Assembly (NCBI RefSeq): GCF_001654965.1
Contig: NZ_LXEV01000004.1
Span: 1-64,000, forward strand
Origin: Proteus hauseri ATCC 700826
GTDB lineage: Bacteria > Pseudomonadota > Gammaproteobacteria > Enterobacterales > Enterobacteriaceae
Direction: 5' to 3'
DNA: 64,000 nucleotides
Part shown: positions 55,110 through 64,000 of the stretch, piece after piece
Numbering within the stretch: the first letter of the stretch is position 1
Layout: every line of letters starts with the position of its first letter
Made by a program: the position numbers and the translations under genes
Notes under the pieces: model-generated
What the model was told of the DNA's origin: nothing
Databases searched by the model: none
The model's input: only the letters and a program-made list of their open reading frames with translations

Positions 55110-55693
55110 ATTACCTTCCTTGGCGTAGTTCTTTTATTAGCAAAAAAGCCCAAAACTGGTTTTATCAAACCTTATCGCTTATTGTTATTAGTATAATTAC
55201 TTGTAGTTATTATACTTATCACTTAGCAAAAAAATCACATTTACTCACAACACTACAACGCCAATATCAATACCAAGAAGCATTGCTTACACAGCATATT
55301 GCTGAGCGCCATCAAGAAAAAGAACGAGCTGAATTAGATTATCAGCACTATTGGTTACACTATCAAAATTGGTATCGCTACTTACGCTATATCACTTTTT
55401 TTCAATCTATAGAAACCTGCTTACCTACAACAGGCTGGATAAGCCAATTTTCAGAGATGGATAATAAACTCTCTTTGCATTTGATCTTACCTTACGAGCA
55501 GTCACTTTTACTGATGTCATATTTTTATCACCACCCTATGCTTTCTGTACTGAAACTAAATACATTACAAAAAAGTGTCACTCAGCCAGCATATACAGAG
55601 CTATTTTTTAATGGTGATTGGGATACAAATAACGACAAGAAAACAGATAATAAGAGGAGAGAAAGACAAGAAGAAGGAAGCAGCGATGACTAA
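55097..55693 (+). CDS. hofN: PilN-like protein HofN
   Basis: A 198-residue protein with a cytoplasmic N-terminal motif of the PilN type (MYQVNYLPWRSSF, compare the NLLPWR motif), one membrane helix (about 25-45) and a periplasmic coiled-coil domain. The ATG at 55097 follows GGAGG and lies inside the end of hofM (13-bp overlap). PilN links the cytoplasmic PilM to the periplasmic parts. Confidence 0.8.
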   Translation: MYQVNYLPWRSSFISKKAQNWFYQTLSLIVISIITCSYYTYHLAKKSHLLTTLQRQYQYQEALLTQHIAERHQEKERAELDYQHYWLHYQNWYRYLRYITFFQSIETCLPTTGWISQFSEMDNKLSLHLILPYEQSLLLMSYFYHHPMLSVLKLNTLQKSVTQPAYTELFFNGDWDTNNDKKTDNKRRERQEEGSSDD

Positions 55694-56219
55694 CTTTCGG
55701 TGGGCACAATATCTTGTATTTCTCCCTTTTTGGAAAAAATTAGCATTAAGCTTTTTTGCTCCAATGAGTATTGGCTTTATCAGCTGTACCTTTATATTTG
55801 CTAACTATCTTCAACAAATAGAAATACAACAAGCAGCAATAACACAAAGTCAAACACGTATTAAGCAATATCGAACAACATTAGATAATATGCCTTCTAT
55901 GAGTTCATTAAAGGCATTACAAAATGACTATTATATCCCTTTCAACTCAATTTCTGCCGATGAGCGATTACAACAAGTATTAAATAAACATCAATTTATT
56001 CCTGATAGTTGGGAACGCGATAACAACACCTTTTATAAACTTCACTTCACACTTTCTTATTCACAATTTCTAATCTTATTAGAACGAGTTAGCCAAGTGG
56101 GATTTTCTCTTTCTTCTATTAACGTTATGCCAATAAATTCCCTAATACTTTCAGTACAACTTCACTTAATCGATCTGAATCAACCAATATCAACTTTATT
56201 ATTGAGTGAAAAATCATGA
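55686..56219 (+). CDS. hofO: PilO-like protein HofO
   Basis: A 177-residue protein with one N-terminal membrane helix (about 18-42) and a coiled-coil plus ferredoxin-like periplasmic part, the PilO layout. It starts at ATG 55686, overlapping the hofN stop (ATGACTAA), and its own stop overlaps the hofQ start (ATGA). The four genes are therefore translationally coupled. Confidence 0.75.
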   Translation: MTNFRWAQYLVFLPFWKKLALSFFAPMSIGFISCTFIFANYLQQIEIQQAAITQSQTRIKQYRTTLDNMPSMSSLKALQNDYYIPFNSISADERLQQVLNKHQFIPDSWERDNNTFYKLHFTLSYSQFLILLERVSQVGFSLSSINVMPINSLILSVQLHLIDLNQPISTLLLSEKS

Positions 56220-57322
56220 AATTTTTATGTTCTTTCTTTGCCTCATTATTGATAACTCATACTCTTGTTGCTGATGCTAGAGACCCTTTTTTTCCCGAAA
56301 TAATTTCAGTAGAAGAGAACCAAGTAAATAAAAAAATAACAGAACAAAAAATAGAACCTAATAAGCGCCTACATAGGCGTATTTATCTATTAAATTATGC
56401 CAATGCTGAAGATATTGCAGCTCAATTACACTCTGATGTAATGCCTCTATTAAGCTCACAAGGGCGAGTTATTACAGATATAGAATCAAATAGCCTTTCT
56501 ATTATGGATGATGATGAAACGCTGTCTGAAATTGCAGATTGGTTAAAAATGAAAGATATGCCACAACAGCAAGTTCATATTACAGCATATATTATTAGCA
56601 GCAGTCAGGATGCATTAAACGAATTAGGTGTTCAATGGGGATTACAAACACCCAAACCTCTCGCAGCAGAAAGTTTGCCTGCCACAGAAAATACCTCCAC
56701 AGCATTATCATCGACGACGCATAACACTCTCAGAGCCCCTTCTCTTTCTACATTATCCGTTCATCAAAATACTAAAAACCCTCTTCACTACCTCGCATTA
56801 AATATTGCGAGAATTAATGGTCGTCTATTAGAACTTGAACTCAGTGCACTAGAACAAGAAAAACAGCTATCAATTATCGCAAGCCCTAGACTAACAGCTG
56901 CACATGAAAAAATGGCTTCGATTAAACAAGGAACAGAAATTCCTTATGTCAGCAGTAATAATGAAATTACCAGAATACAATTTAAAGAAGCAGTATTAGG
57001 TATGGAAGTGACGCCAATCATTCAAAGAAACAAAAAAATTAGATTGATACTAAAAATTACGCAAAACACACCAGGTGTCACACTTGTTCAAGGGGGAAGT
57101 GAACATCTTTCTATCGATAAACAAGAAATTAGTACAGAAGTCATAATTAATGATGGTGACACCTTAATGTTAGGGGGAATTTTCCAACAAAAACAGCAAG
57201 AACATGACGCAAAAATTCCGCTCTTATCGTCCATACCATTACTTGGGACACTTTTTAGCCACAAAAGAGAGCAACACAGTCGCCATGAATTGGTTATTTT
57301 TATTACACCCAAATTAATCTAA
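56216..57322 (+). CDS. hofQ: Secretin HofQ, shortened, with an N-terminal RDPF motif
   Basis: A 368-residue outer-membrane secretin with a signal peptide (cleavage near residue 21), an N1-like domain (LNYANAEDIAAQL), and the secretin core (IARINGRLLELELSALEQEKQLSIIASPRL, KQGTEIPYVS, ELVIFITPKLI). E. coli HofQ has 412 residues and an extra N-terminal STN-type domain that is absent here. Instead the mature protein starts DARDPFFPE, resembling the RDPF motif of PilP/HofP, and no separate hofP gene exists. It may thus be a HofP-HofQ condensation. As channel component it completes the operon. Confidence 0.82.
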   Translation: MKFLCSFFASLLITHTLVADARDPFFPEIISVEENQVNKKITEQKIEPNKRLHRRIYLLNYANAEDIAAQLHSDVMPLLSSQGRVITDIESNSLSIMDDDETLSEIADWLKMKDMPQQQVHITAYIISSSQDALNELGVQWGLQTPKPLAAESLPATENTSTALSSTTHNTLRAPSLSTLSVHQNTKNPLHYLALNIARINGRLLELELSALEQEKQLSIIASPRLTAAHEKMASIKQGTEIPYVSSNNEITRIQFKEAVLGMEVTPIIQRNKKIRLILKITQNTPGVTLVQGGSEHLSIDKQEISTEVIINDGDTLMLGGIFQQKQQEHDAKIPLLSSIPLLGTLFSHKREQHSRHELVIFITPKLI

Positions 57323-57649
57323 CCTTTAGAGTGATAAATAATTTATCTATAAAATACAAGTGATTAAGTATTTTTATCTGCAATAAAATGAACTACTATT
57401 CATTGTTTTTTCTTATAATCTCTATTTATAGATTTGACGCTGAGGACGATTTAGCTTACAAGGGTTAGCTAATTGAGTGGGCCTGAATTATCGCAACTAT
57501 AATACGGATACATTTTATGCACTTCCTCTATTATTGGAGGCAGGGCTTTTTATATGTAATATTGATTGCCAGATGACTAAAAAGACAAAGTGATCAGATA
57601 CAGTTTTCTGACTAAATTGTGTTAGAATCTCCGCATTGCCAACAAAGAT
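57323..57649. other. Intergenic region upstream of the aroK leader
   Basis: About 330 bp without a gene. A TAGAAT hexamer at 57623-57628 could be the -10 of the aroK operon promoter, placing the hairpin at 57650-57767 in the mRNA leader. Confidence 0.4.
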
Positions 57650-57767
57650 GATTGATTTTTTTTAGTAGTATCTTGTTATGTACTGTAGGCAAAGGGATTT
57701 TTATCTTATGATGTCGCTTGCGACACCATGTAGTTATTTTATGGCGATCTACTAAAAAAACTCAATC
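57650..57767 (+). promoter_or_regulatory. Large hairpin in the aroK leader
   Basis: A 19-nt left arm (57650-57668, GATTGA, eight T, AGTAG) and a right arm (57749-57767, CTACT, seven A, CTCAATC) are inverted repeats matching at 18 of 19 positions. Between them an inner hairpin TGTCGC (57712-57717) and GCGACA (57720-57725) with further pairs forms a second stem. The whole element would fold into one long structure about 135 nt before the aroK start. Confidence 0.6.
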
Positions 57768-57901
57768 TTGATATGAGAGTAGATAGAAACGTTATCAGGC
57801 GTGAATTAAATAGACACTCATAATTTCAGTTTAGGTCCCGTCGCTGAATGAATTTGGCGGGGCGGGTTATCATTAACGAATATCTTAGTAATACCAAAAA
57901 C

Positions 57902-58423
57902 ATGGCAGAGAAACGTAATATCTTTCTGGTTGGGCCTATGGGTGCCGGCAAAAGCACTATTGGTCGTCAGTTAGCTCAACAACTTAGTATGGAGTTTTAT
58001 GATTCCGATCAGGAAATTGAGCGGCGTACAGGTGCGGATGTAGGTTGGGTATTTGATGTAGAAGGCGAAGAAGGCTTCCGTCAACGAGAAGAAAAAATAA
58101 TCAACGAACTTACTGAAAAGCAAGGCATTGTGCTAGCAACAGGTGGTGGTTCGGTAAAATCGAGAGAAACCCGTAACCGACTATCTGCACGCGGTGTTGT
58201 TGTTTATTTAGAAACTAATATCGAAAAACAATTAGCTCGTACTCAACGTGATAAGAAACGTCCATTACTACAGGGTGTAGAACCTGTACGTGATGTACTA
58301 GAAACATTGGCTGAAGAACGCAATCCTCTTTACGAAGAAATTGCAGATATCACCATTCACACAGATGATCAAAGCGCAAAAATTGTTGCCAACCAAATCA
58401 TTGAAATGTTAGAAAAAAACTAA
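57902..58423 (+). CDS. aroK: Shikimate kinase I
   Basis: A 173-residue kinase with the P-loop [16 protein letters not shown], the shikimate-binding [18 protein letters not shown] and the lid region [10 protein letters not shown]. It phosphorylates shikimate at position 3. I use the ATG at 57902 ([12 protein letters not shown]), which matches the AroK start; the open frame from 57848 is longer than the family. aroB follows about 50 bp downstream, as in other enterobacteria. Confidence 0.94.
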   Translation: MAEKRNIFLVGPMGAGKSTIGRQLAQQLSMEFYDSDQEIERRTGADVGWVFDVEGEEGFRQREEKIINELTEKQGIVLATGGGSVKSRETRNRLSARGVVVYLETNIEKQLARTQRDKKRPLLQGVEPVRDVLETLAEERNPLYEEIADITIHTDDQSAKIVANQIIEMLEKN

Positions 58424-58475
58424 CATTCTCAGTAAATTAAGCAACAAATAAAGACGATAAAAGAAGGCTACTTTT

Positions 58476-59570
58476 ATGGAAAGTATCGCTGTTACATTAG
58501 GTGAAAGAAGCTATCCCATTACCATTGCTTCTGGCCTTTTTCGCCAGCCAGAAACACTTTTACCTTTAAAAGCGGGACAACAAGCGATGATAGTCACTAA
58601 TGAGACTCTCGCACCGCTTTATTTAGAAAGGGTAACGACTACCTTAAAAAACCAAGGTATTCTGGTAGATAGCGTAATTTTACCTGATGGTGAGCAGTAC
58701 AAATCACTTTCTATAATGAATGACGTCTTTACTGCACTTTTAGAAAAAAATCACAATCGAGATACAACACTTATCGCTTTAGGTGGTGGTGTTATCGGTG
58801 ACTTAACAGGCTTTGCAGCTGCAAGCTATCAACGTGGTGTACGTTTTATTCAGGTACCGACAACCTTACTTTCACAAGTAGATTCATCAGTCGGTGGAAA
58901 AACGGCAGTTAATCATCCACTTGGTAAGAATATGATTGGCGCTTTTTACCAACCAGCCTCTGTTGTTATCGATCTCGATTGTTTGACGACTTTACCCTCT
59001 CGAGAATTATCATCAGGTTTAGCTGAAGTTATCAAATATGGCATCATTCTAGATAAAGCCTTTTTTATCTGGCTTGAAAATAATATTGATAAACTTTTAG
59101 CACTTGATCCTCAAGCTCTTGCTTATTGTATTCGTCGTTGCTGCGAAATTAAAGCTGATGTAGTCGCCGCCGATGAAAAAGAAACCAGCGGTTTACGTGC
59201 ATTACTGAATCTTGGCCACACTTATGGTCATGCTATTGAAGCACATATGGGATATGGTGTTTGGCTACATGGTGAAGCTGTTTCTGCTGGCATGGTTATG
59301 GCAGCAAAAACAGCACAGGCCCTTGGCCAATTCTCTCCTGAAGAAACGCAACGCGTTATTCAATTGCTTGAAAAAGCAAAACTTCCTGTTTCTGGCCCTA
59401 AAGAAATGCTTCCTGATGATTATTTACCGCATATGATGCGAGATAAAAAGGTTTCTGGTGGCAAATTACACCTTGTTTTACCAAAAGGTATCGGCCAATC
59501 AGAACTGCGTGCGGATATTTCTCGCGAACAGGTGCACAAAGCGATAACATCTTGCATTAATGCAAATTAA
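58476..59570 (+). CDS. aroB: 3-dehydroquinate synthase
   Basis: A 364-residue enzyme of the AroB family, close to the E. coli length (362). NAD-binding [21 protein letters not shown], active-site [15 protein letters not shown] and the metal ligands in [12 protein letters not shown] are all present. It converts DAHP to 3-dehydroquinate, the second step of the shikimate pathway, and is co-transcribed with aroK. Confidence 0.95.
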   Translation: MESIAVTLGERSYPITIASGLFRQPETLLPLKAGQQAMIVTNETLAPLYLERVTTTLKNQGILVDSVILPDGEQYKSLSIMNDVFTALLEKNHNRDTTLIALGGGVIGDLTGFAAASYQRGVRFIQVPTTLLSQVDSSVGGKTAVNHPLGKNMIGAFYQPASVVIDLDCLTTLPSRELSSGLAEVIKYGIILDKAFFIWLENNIDKLLALDPQALAYCIRRCCEIKADVVAADEKETSGLRALLNLGHTYGHAIEAHMGYGVWLHGEAVSAGMVMAAKTAQALGQFSPEETQRVIQLLEKAKLPVSGPKEMLPDDYLPHMMRDKKVSGGKLHLVLPKGIGQSELRADISREQVHKAITSCINAN

Positions 59571-59740
59571 GCTCCCCATTACCTGACTAGAGAGAAACCA
59601 ATTTATCTGTTTTAAGGATAATTCTGGTTAATATTGTCAAATGCAACGTTTCGTAAAAAGCGTTTCATCCTTATACTAATAGGTAATGGCTAAGGCTGAA
59701 TAGATTATCTTCGCTTTTTGACGCTCTGACGGAGGGCATA

Positions 59741-60691
59741 ATGGACGAGTTCAAACCTGAAAATGAAACAAAGAGTGATAACACACTCAAACCTGATACA
59801 TCGGATAGACCCGAGCGTCGAACTAACCGACCGCGTAATAACCCATTAAAAAATGCTCGTTTTTCTGTATCCCGTCAGCAGATGATGATTGGTGTTGGAG
59901 TTCTTGTCTTAATTCTGTTGATTATCGCAATCAGTTCCGCATTAAAATCACCAGAAACAACTGAACCAACAAATCAGGCAAATACTGAAAGAAATATCGA
60001 TCTTTCTCAGCAGCCATCATCCGTTACGCCAACAGAAAATACACCATCTTCACCACAAGAGATTTCTGGCCAGCCGATCCAACCGTCAACTGAGCCAACG
60101 CCTGCTCCAGCACAAAATTTACCACCGATGATTGACTCTCAAGGGCAACGAGTCGAATTACCAGGTGATATTGTTGATTCTTTAAATCAGCAACAATCAG
60201 GTATTAACCATGCCGTTAATCAACAACAACTTAATGCGCAAAATCAGCCTCAAACACCACAACCTGTAACTCCAGCTCCGGTTACCAAGCCAACACAACA
60301 ACCGGTGCAAAAACCTGAAGTGAAAGCACCAACAGTAAAACCCGTAACCCCACCAGCAACTCAACCAAGTAAACCAACGACAAAACCCGTCGTTTCAGGT
60401 CAATTATCTGCAGCTAATCTTGCGTCTATTCCAGCAACGAATTATACCTTGCAGTTAAGTGGTGCGAGTCGCCAAGATACTTTAGAAGCTTTCGCTAAAA
60501 AGAACTTAAATGGGAACTATACGATTTATAAGACCCAACGTAATGGTAACCCTTGGTATGTGCTCATCTATGGTAATTATCGTAATATAAGCGAAGCAAA
60601 ACAGGCGGTTTCTTCATTACCAGCACCTGTTCAAGCGAAACAACCTTGGGTTAGACCGATGAAACATGTTCATCTAGACCTAAAAAAATAA
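59741..60691 (+). CDS. damX: Cell division protein DamX (SPOR domain)
   Basis: A 316-residue protein with a short basic cytoplasmic part, one membrane helix (about 48-67), a long Pro/Gln/Thr-rich periplasmic linker (about 70-225) and a C-terminal SPOR domain (about 232-312, NYTLQLSGASRQDTLEAFAK onwards). SPOR binds denuded septal peptidoglycan, bringing DamX to the division ring. It is shorter than E. coli DamX (428 residues), mainly in the cytoplasmic part. It lies between aroB and dam as in E. coli. Confidence 0.92.
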   Translation: MDEFKPENETKSDNTLKPDTSDRPERRTNRPRNNPLKNARFSVSRQQMMIGVGVLVLILLIIAISSALKSPETTEPTNQANTERNIDLSQQPSSVTPTENTPSSPQEISGQPIQPSTEPTPAPAQNLPPMIDSQGQRVELPGDIVDSLNQQQSGINHAVNQQQLNAQNQPQTPQPVTPAPVTKPTQQPVQKPEVKAPTVKPVTPPATQPSKPTTKPVVSGQLSAANLASIPATNYTLQLSGASRQDTLEAFAKKNLNGNYTIYKTQRNGNPWYVLIYGNYRNISEAKQAVSSLPAPVQAKQPWVRPMKHVHLDLKK

Positions 60692-60773
60692 TTAAGACGA
60701 AGTTCACCGCTGATATGCTGTCTGAAACAGAGTACAATCGGCGACTCTGAAACGATTGAGAAATTTGGACGGC

Positions 60774-61589
60774 ATGAAAAAAAAACGCGCATTCCTAAAA
60801 TGGGCTGGTGGTAAGTATCCTTTGGTAGATGATATCAAACGTCATCTACCAGAAGGTAACTGTTTAATTGAACCTTTTATGGGTGCGGGTTCTGTTTTTT
60901 TAAATACAGAGTACGATTCATATATTCTTGCCGATATAAATAGCGATTTAATCCATCTCTATAACACGGTAAAACAGCATCCTGAAAAATTTATTAATGA
61001 TGCTCGTTTGTTATTCACACCTCAAATGAACACAGCTGATGAATTTTATAAGTTAAGACAACGATTTAACTTATCCACAGACCCTTATCAGCGTAGTGTA
61101 TTATTCCTCTATCTAAATCGTCATTGCTACAATGGGTTATGCCGATACAATTCAAGAGGTGAATATAATGTTCCTTTTGGGCGTTATAAAAAACCTTATT
61201 TTCCAGAAACTGAATTGAACTGGTTTTCTGAAAAAGCACAAAAAGCCATTTTTATTTGCCAAAGCTATTCATCTACCATGACAAATGCGCCTGATGGGTC
61301 GGTCATTTACTGTGATCCCCCTTATGCCCCACTGTCACAAACAGCAAACTTTACGGCATATCACACGAATAGTTTTAGTTTTCAAGAGCAAGAACATCTC
61401 GCTCAACTTGCTTCAATGCTGGCTTACGAGAGACAGATACCCGTGTTAATATCAAATCACGATACTACTTTAACCAAAGAGTGGTATGCAGATGCTAAAG
61501 AGCTACATAGTGTGAAAGTCAGAAGAACAATTAGTAGCAACACACTCGCTCGTAGCAAAGTGAATGAATTACTTGCCTTATATAAATAA
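60774..61589 (+). CDS. dam: DNA adenine methylase
   Basis: A 271-residue N6-adenine methyltransferase of GATC. SAM-binding [15 protein letters not shown] and [14 protein letters not shown] (FxGxG), the catalytic DPPY in [12 protein letters not shown], and the Dam-specific [20 protein letters not shown] are present. The ATG at 60774 corresponds to the E. coli start ([14 protein letters not shown]); the upstream TTG at 60756 is not needed. Dam directs mismatch repair, replication timing and gene regulation. Confidence 0.95.
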   Translation: MKKKRAFLKWAGGKYPLVDDIKRHLPEGNCLIEPFMGAGSVFLNTEYDSYILADINSDLIHLYNTVKQHPEKFINDARLLFTPQMNTADEFYKLRQRFNLSTDPYQRSVLFLYLNRHCYNGLCRYNSRGEYNVPFGRYKKPYFPETELNWFSEKAQKAIFICQSYSSTMTNAPDGSVIYCDPPYAPLSQTANFTAYHTNSFSFQEQEHLAQLASMLAYERQIPVLISNHDTTLTKEWYADAKELHSVKVRRTISSNTLARSKVNELLALYK

Positions 61590-61633
61590 TTGTTAACACC
61601 TCCCGACAATGGGAGTGTTGTCAGGAGAATGCG

Positions 61634-62305
61634 ATGAAAGACTTTCTGATTGCCCCTTCTATTTTATCGGCTGATTTTGCTCGTCTTGGTGAAGATACAG
61701 ACAAAGTACTTGCTGCTGGTGCCGATGTTGTCCACTTTGATGTGATGGATAACCATTATGTGCCAAACCTCACCTTTGGTGCTCCTATTTGTAAAGCTCT
61801 GCGCAAGTATGGCATTACTGCACCTATTGATGTCCATCTAATGGTAAAACCGGTTGATCGCATCATCCCTGATTTTGCAGAGGCTGGCGCAACTTATATT
61901 TCGTTTCACGCAGAAGCCAGCGACCATGTTGATCGCACTATTCAATTAATTAAAGATTGTGGCTGTAAAGCCGGCCTCGTCTTTAATCCTGCAACACCAT
62001 TAAGCTATCTTGATTATGTAATGGATAAACTCGACCTTATTCTTATCATGTCGGTTAACCCTGGATTTGGTGGCCAATCCTTCATTCCAAACTCCCTCGA
62101 TAAATTACGCCAAGTTCGTAAAATGATTGATGATGGTGGTTATGATATTCGTTTAGAGATTGATGGTGGTGTAAAGGTAGATAATATCGCTGAAATTGCA
62201 CAAGCAGGTGCAGATATGTTCGTGGCTGGCTCCGCTATCTTTAACCAACCAGACTATAAGCATGTTATAGACAACATGCGCCGTGAATTAGAAAAGGTAT
62301 CGTAA
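61634..62305 (+). CDS. rpe: Ribulose-phosphate 3-epimerase
   Basis: A 223-residue TIM-barrel epimerase. It starts [20 protein letters not shown] and has the metal-binding [30 protein letters not shown] and EIDGGVK segments. It interconverts ribulose-5-phosphate and xylulose-5-phosphate. Its stop overlaps the gph start (TAATG), and dam lies 44 bp upstream. Confidence 0.95.
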   Translation: MKDFLIAPSILSADFARLGEDTDKVLAAGADVVHFDVMDNHYVPNLTFGAPICKALRKYGITAPIDVHLMVKPVDRIIPDFAEAGATYISFHAEASDHVDRTIQLIKDCGCKAGLVFNPATPLSYLDYVMDKLDLILIMSVNPGFGGQSFIPNSLDKLRQVRKMIDDGGYDIRLEIDGGVKVDNIAEIAQAGADMFVAGSAIFNQPDYKHVIDNMRRELEKVS

Positions 62306-63015
62306 TGACTGATAAAAAACTCAAAGGTATTCGTGCTATCGCCTTTGATCTTGATGGCACATTGACTGACAGCGCTGTAGGTTTAACAGAAGCGACAGAT
62401 TATGCATTACAATCAAAAGGCTTTCCTCCTGCTGGCAAACATAATGTCACAATATGGGTAGGTAATGGCGTTGATATGCTGTTAACCCGTGCTTTGCATC
62501 ATTCTGGCGTTGAAAAAGTCACTGATAGCCTATTAAAAGAAATGCGTGACCTATTTGACGAACATTATGCTACTTCAGTGAAAACTGGCAGTGACCTTTT
62601 CCCTCACGTAAAAGAAACGCTTGAAACACTATTTGCTCAAGGTATTCCTCTGGGTATCGTCACGAATAAACCTTCACCATTTATCGCTCCACTGCTACAA
62701 CAATTAGAGATCGAAAAATACTTTTCTATGATATTAGGTGGTGATGATGTCAAAGAAAAAAAACCACATCCAGCACCATTATATTTAACAATGGGTACTT
62801 TTGGTGTTAAAAAGGAAGAACTTCTTTTTGTTGGGGATTCTCGCAACGATATTATCGCAGCCCAAGAAGCGCAATGTCCTTGTGTTGGTCTGACATACGG
62901 TTATAACTATGGCGAACCTATTGCAGACAGCAAACCAGACTTTACTCTTGATAATTTTGCTGACTTGCTTTCTATCCTCGACATCTCGCCAATGACAACT
63001 GTGGAACAGAATTAA
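62305..63015 (+). CDS. gph: Phosphoglycolate phosphatase
   Basis: A 236-residue HAD phosphatase. Motif [11 protein letters not shown], motif II TNKP and motif [13 protein letters not shown] and [11 protein letters not shown] are complete. It removes 2-phosphoglycolate formed during repair of oxidised DNA ends. It is translationally coupled to rpe and followed one base later by trpS. Confidence 0.94.
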   Translation: MTDKKLKGIRAIAFDLDGTLTDSAVGLTEATDYALQSKGFPPAGKHNVTIWVGNGVDMLLTRALHHSGVEKVTDSLLKEMRDLFDEHYATSVKTGSDLFPHVKETLETLFAQGIPLGIVTNKPSPFIAPLLQQLEIEKYFSMILGGDDVKEKKPHPAPLYLTMGTFGVKKEELLFVGDSRNDIIAAQEAQCPCVGLTYGYNYGEPIADSKPDFTLDNFADLLSILDISPMTTVEQN

Positions 63016-63016
63016 G

Positions 63017-64000
63017 ATGACGACTTCAGTAGAAAAAACGGCTCACAAGCCGATAGTATTCAGTGGTGCACAACCCTCAGGTGAATTAACTATTGGTAAC
63101 TATATGGGTGCATTACGTCAATGGGTACAAATGCAAGATGATTATGACTGCATTTACTGTATCGTCGACCAACATGCCATTACTGTTCGCCAAGATCCTA
63201 AAGAACTAAGAAAGAGAACCTTAGATACTTTAGCGCTTTATCTTGCTTGTGGTATTGATCCTGAAAAAAGTACCATCTTCGTTCAGTCTCATGTTCCACA
63301 ACATGCGCAACTAAGCTGGGCACTAAACTGCTATACCTACTTTGGTGAATTGAGCCGAATGACTCAATTTAAAGATAAATCAGCACGCCACGCAGAAAAC
63401 ATTAACGCAGGTCTATTCGATTACCCTGTGCTGATGGCGGCAGATATTCTTATTTACCAAACGAATCAAGTTCCGGTTGGTATTGACCAAAAGCAACACC
63501 TTGAATTGAGTCGTGATATTGCACAGCGTTTTAATGCTATTTATGGTGATATTTTCACTGTGCCAGATCCTTTTATTCCGAAAGGTGGTGCTCGTGTTAT
63601 GGCTCTGCAAGATCCGACCAAGAAAATGTCTAAGTCTGATGATAACCGTAATAACGTTATCGCATTGCTTGAAGATCCAAAAGCAGCAGCCAAGAAAATC
63701 AAACGCGCAATGACAGATTCTGAAGAACCACCTCGTGTTATTTACGATCTTGAAAATAAAGCAGGTGTTTCTAACTTGTTAGATATTTTAGCTGGCGTAA
63801 CAGGCAAAACTATTCCTGAGTTAGAAACTGAATTTGAAGGCAAAATGTACGGTCATCTAAAAGGTGCTGTCGCTGATGCTGTTTCAGAGATGCTAACTAA
63901 TATTCAAGAGCGTTTTAATACTTTCCGTAATGATGATGTTTTACTGAATAAAATCATGAAAGAAGGTGCAGATAAAGCCAAAGCTCGAGCCCAAGCAACA
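63017..64000 (+). CDS. trpS: Tryptophanyl-tRNA synthetase, 3' end beyond the window
   Basis: The frame starts at ATG 63017, one base after the gph stop, and stays open to the last base, giving 328 residues of the expected 334 or so. It is a class I synthetase: the HIGH-equivalent TIGN in [17 protein letters not shown] and the KMSKS loop in [12 protein letters not shown] are visible, together with the tryptophan-pocket region. Gene order dam-rpe-gph-trpS is conserved in enterobacteria. Confidence 0.95.
   Translation, partial: MTTSVEKTAHKPIVFSGAQPSGELTIGNYMGALRQWVQMQDDYDCIYCIVDQHAITVRQDPKELRKRTLDTLALYLACGIDPEKSTIFVQSHVPQHAQLSWALNCYTYFGELSRMTQFKDKSARHAENINAGLFDYPVLMAADILIYQTNQVPVGIDQKQHLELSRDIAQRFNAIYGDIFTVPDPFIPKGGARVMALQDPTKKMSKSDDNRNNVIALLEDPKAAAKKIKRAMTDSEEPPRVIYDLENKAGVSNLLDILAGVTGKTIPELETEFEGKMYGHLKGAVADAVSEMLTNIQERFNTFRNDDVLLNKIMKEGADKAKARAQAT

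Noticed and set aside
1-64000. CRISPR array
   Set aside because: No series of regularly spaced direct repeats and no cas genes were seen on either strand.

Overview
The window is chromosomal DNA from an enterobacterium, almost certainly a Proteus species. It is AT-rich, its gene order follows enterobacterial blocks (prlC-rsmJ, uspA/uspB-pitA-yhiN, ryhB-yhhW, pckA-hslO-hslR-igaA, nudE-mrcA-hof-aroKB-damX-dam-rpe-gph-trpS), and the IgaA homologue sits where Proteus carries umoB. The species is inferred from general knowledge and was not tested by any search.

Layout. 1-3.2 kb: end of a formate dehydrogenase operon, then an opposing FdhF-type formate dehydrogenase with Cys in place of Sec. 3.6-5.2 kb: a sodium-coupled amino-acid transporter preceded by what looks like a leucine attenuator (18-residue leader peptide with seven Leu codons, alternative hairpins, terminator). 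5.4-9.5 kb: RpiR regulator, PTS EIIBC and a fumarate-releasing lyase, a likely catabolic operon of unknown substrate. 9.7-17 kb: housekeeping and accessory genes (YmjA-like, cold-shock-domain protein, RluA family, YaiL, PhzF, YajD, Tat-exported hydrolase, NepI-like exporter, LysR). 18-21 kb: glutamate decarboxylase and glutamate/GABA antiporter for acid resistance. 21.5 kb: yibL.

21.9-33.9 kb is a genomic island at the 3' end of selC (tRNA-Sec). It shows at least two insertions: a decayed older one (partial rhuM, partial integrase, att-like core) and a younger one of about 10.8 kb. The younger element carries a PD-(D/E)XK-type nuclease gene with two small paralogous genes, a DUF7079-like gene, rhuM, two genes for probable secreted proteins (one cut by an IS3-family remnant), and next to the integrase a two-reverse-transcriptase operon matching the DRT3 (UG3+UG8) anti-phage type. 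Directly after the second RT is a predicted structured RNA with a long closing stem, a GNRA-type hairpin and an exposed ACACACAC tract, the best candidate for the DRT3 ncRNA and template. This is the most interesting part of the window.

34-64 kb is conserved core: peptide turnover (PrlC), rRNA methylation (RsmJ), SDR, GdhA, UspA/UspB, PitA, a flavoprotein, the Fur-controlled sRNA RyhB (not an ORF), pirin, PckA, Hsp33/Hsp15, UmoB/IgaA, NudE, PBP1A, a hofMNOQ set lacking hofP, and the aroK-aroB-damX-dam-rpe-gph-trpS cluster, with trpS running off the end. A large 118-nt inverted-repeat hairpin lies in the aroK leader.
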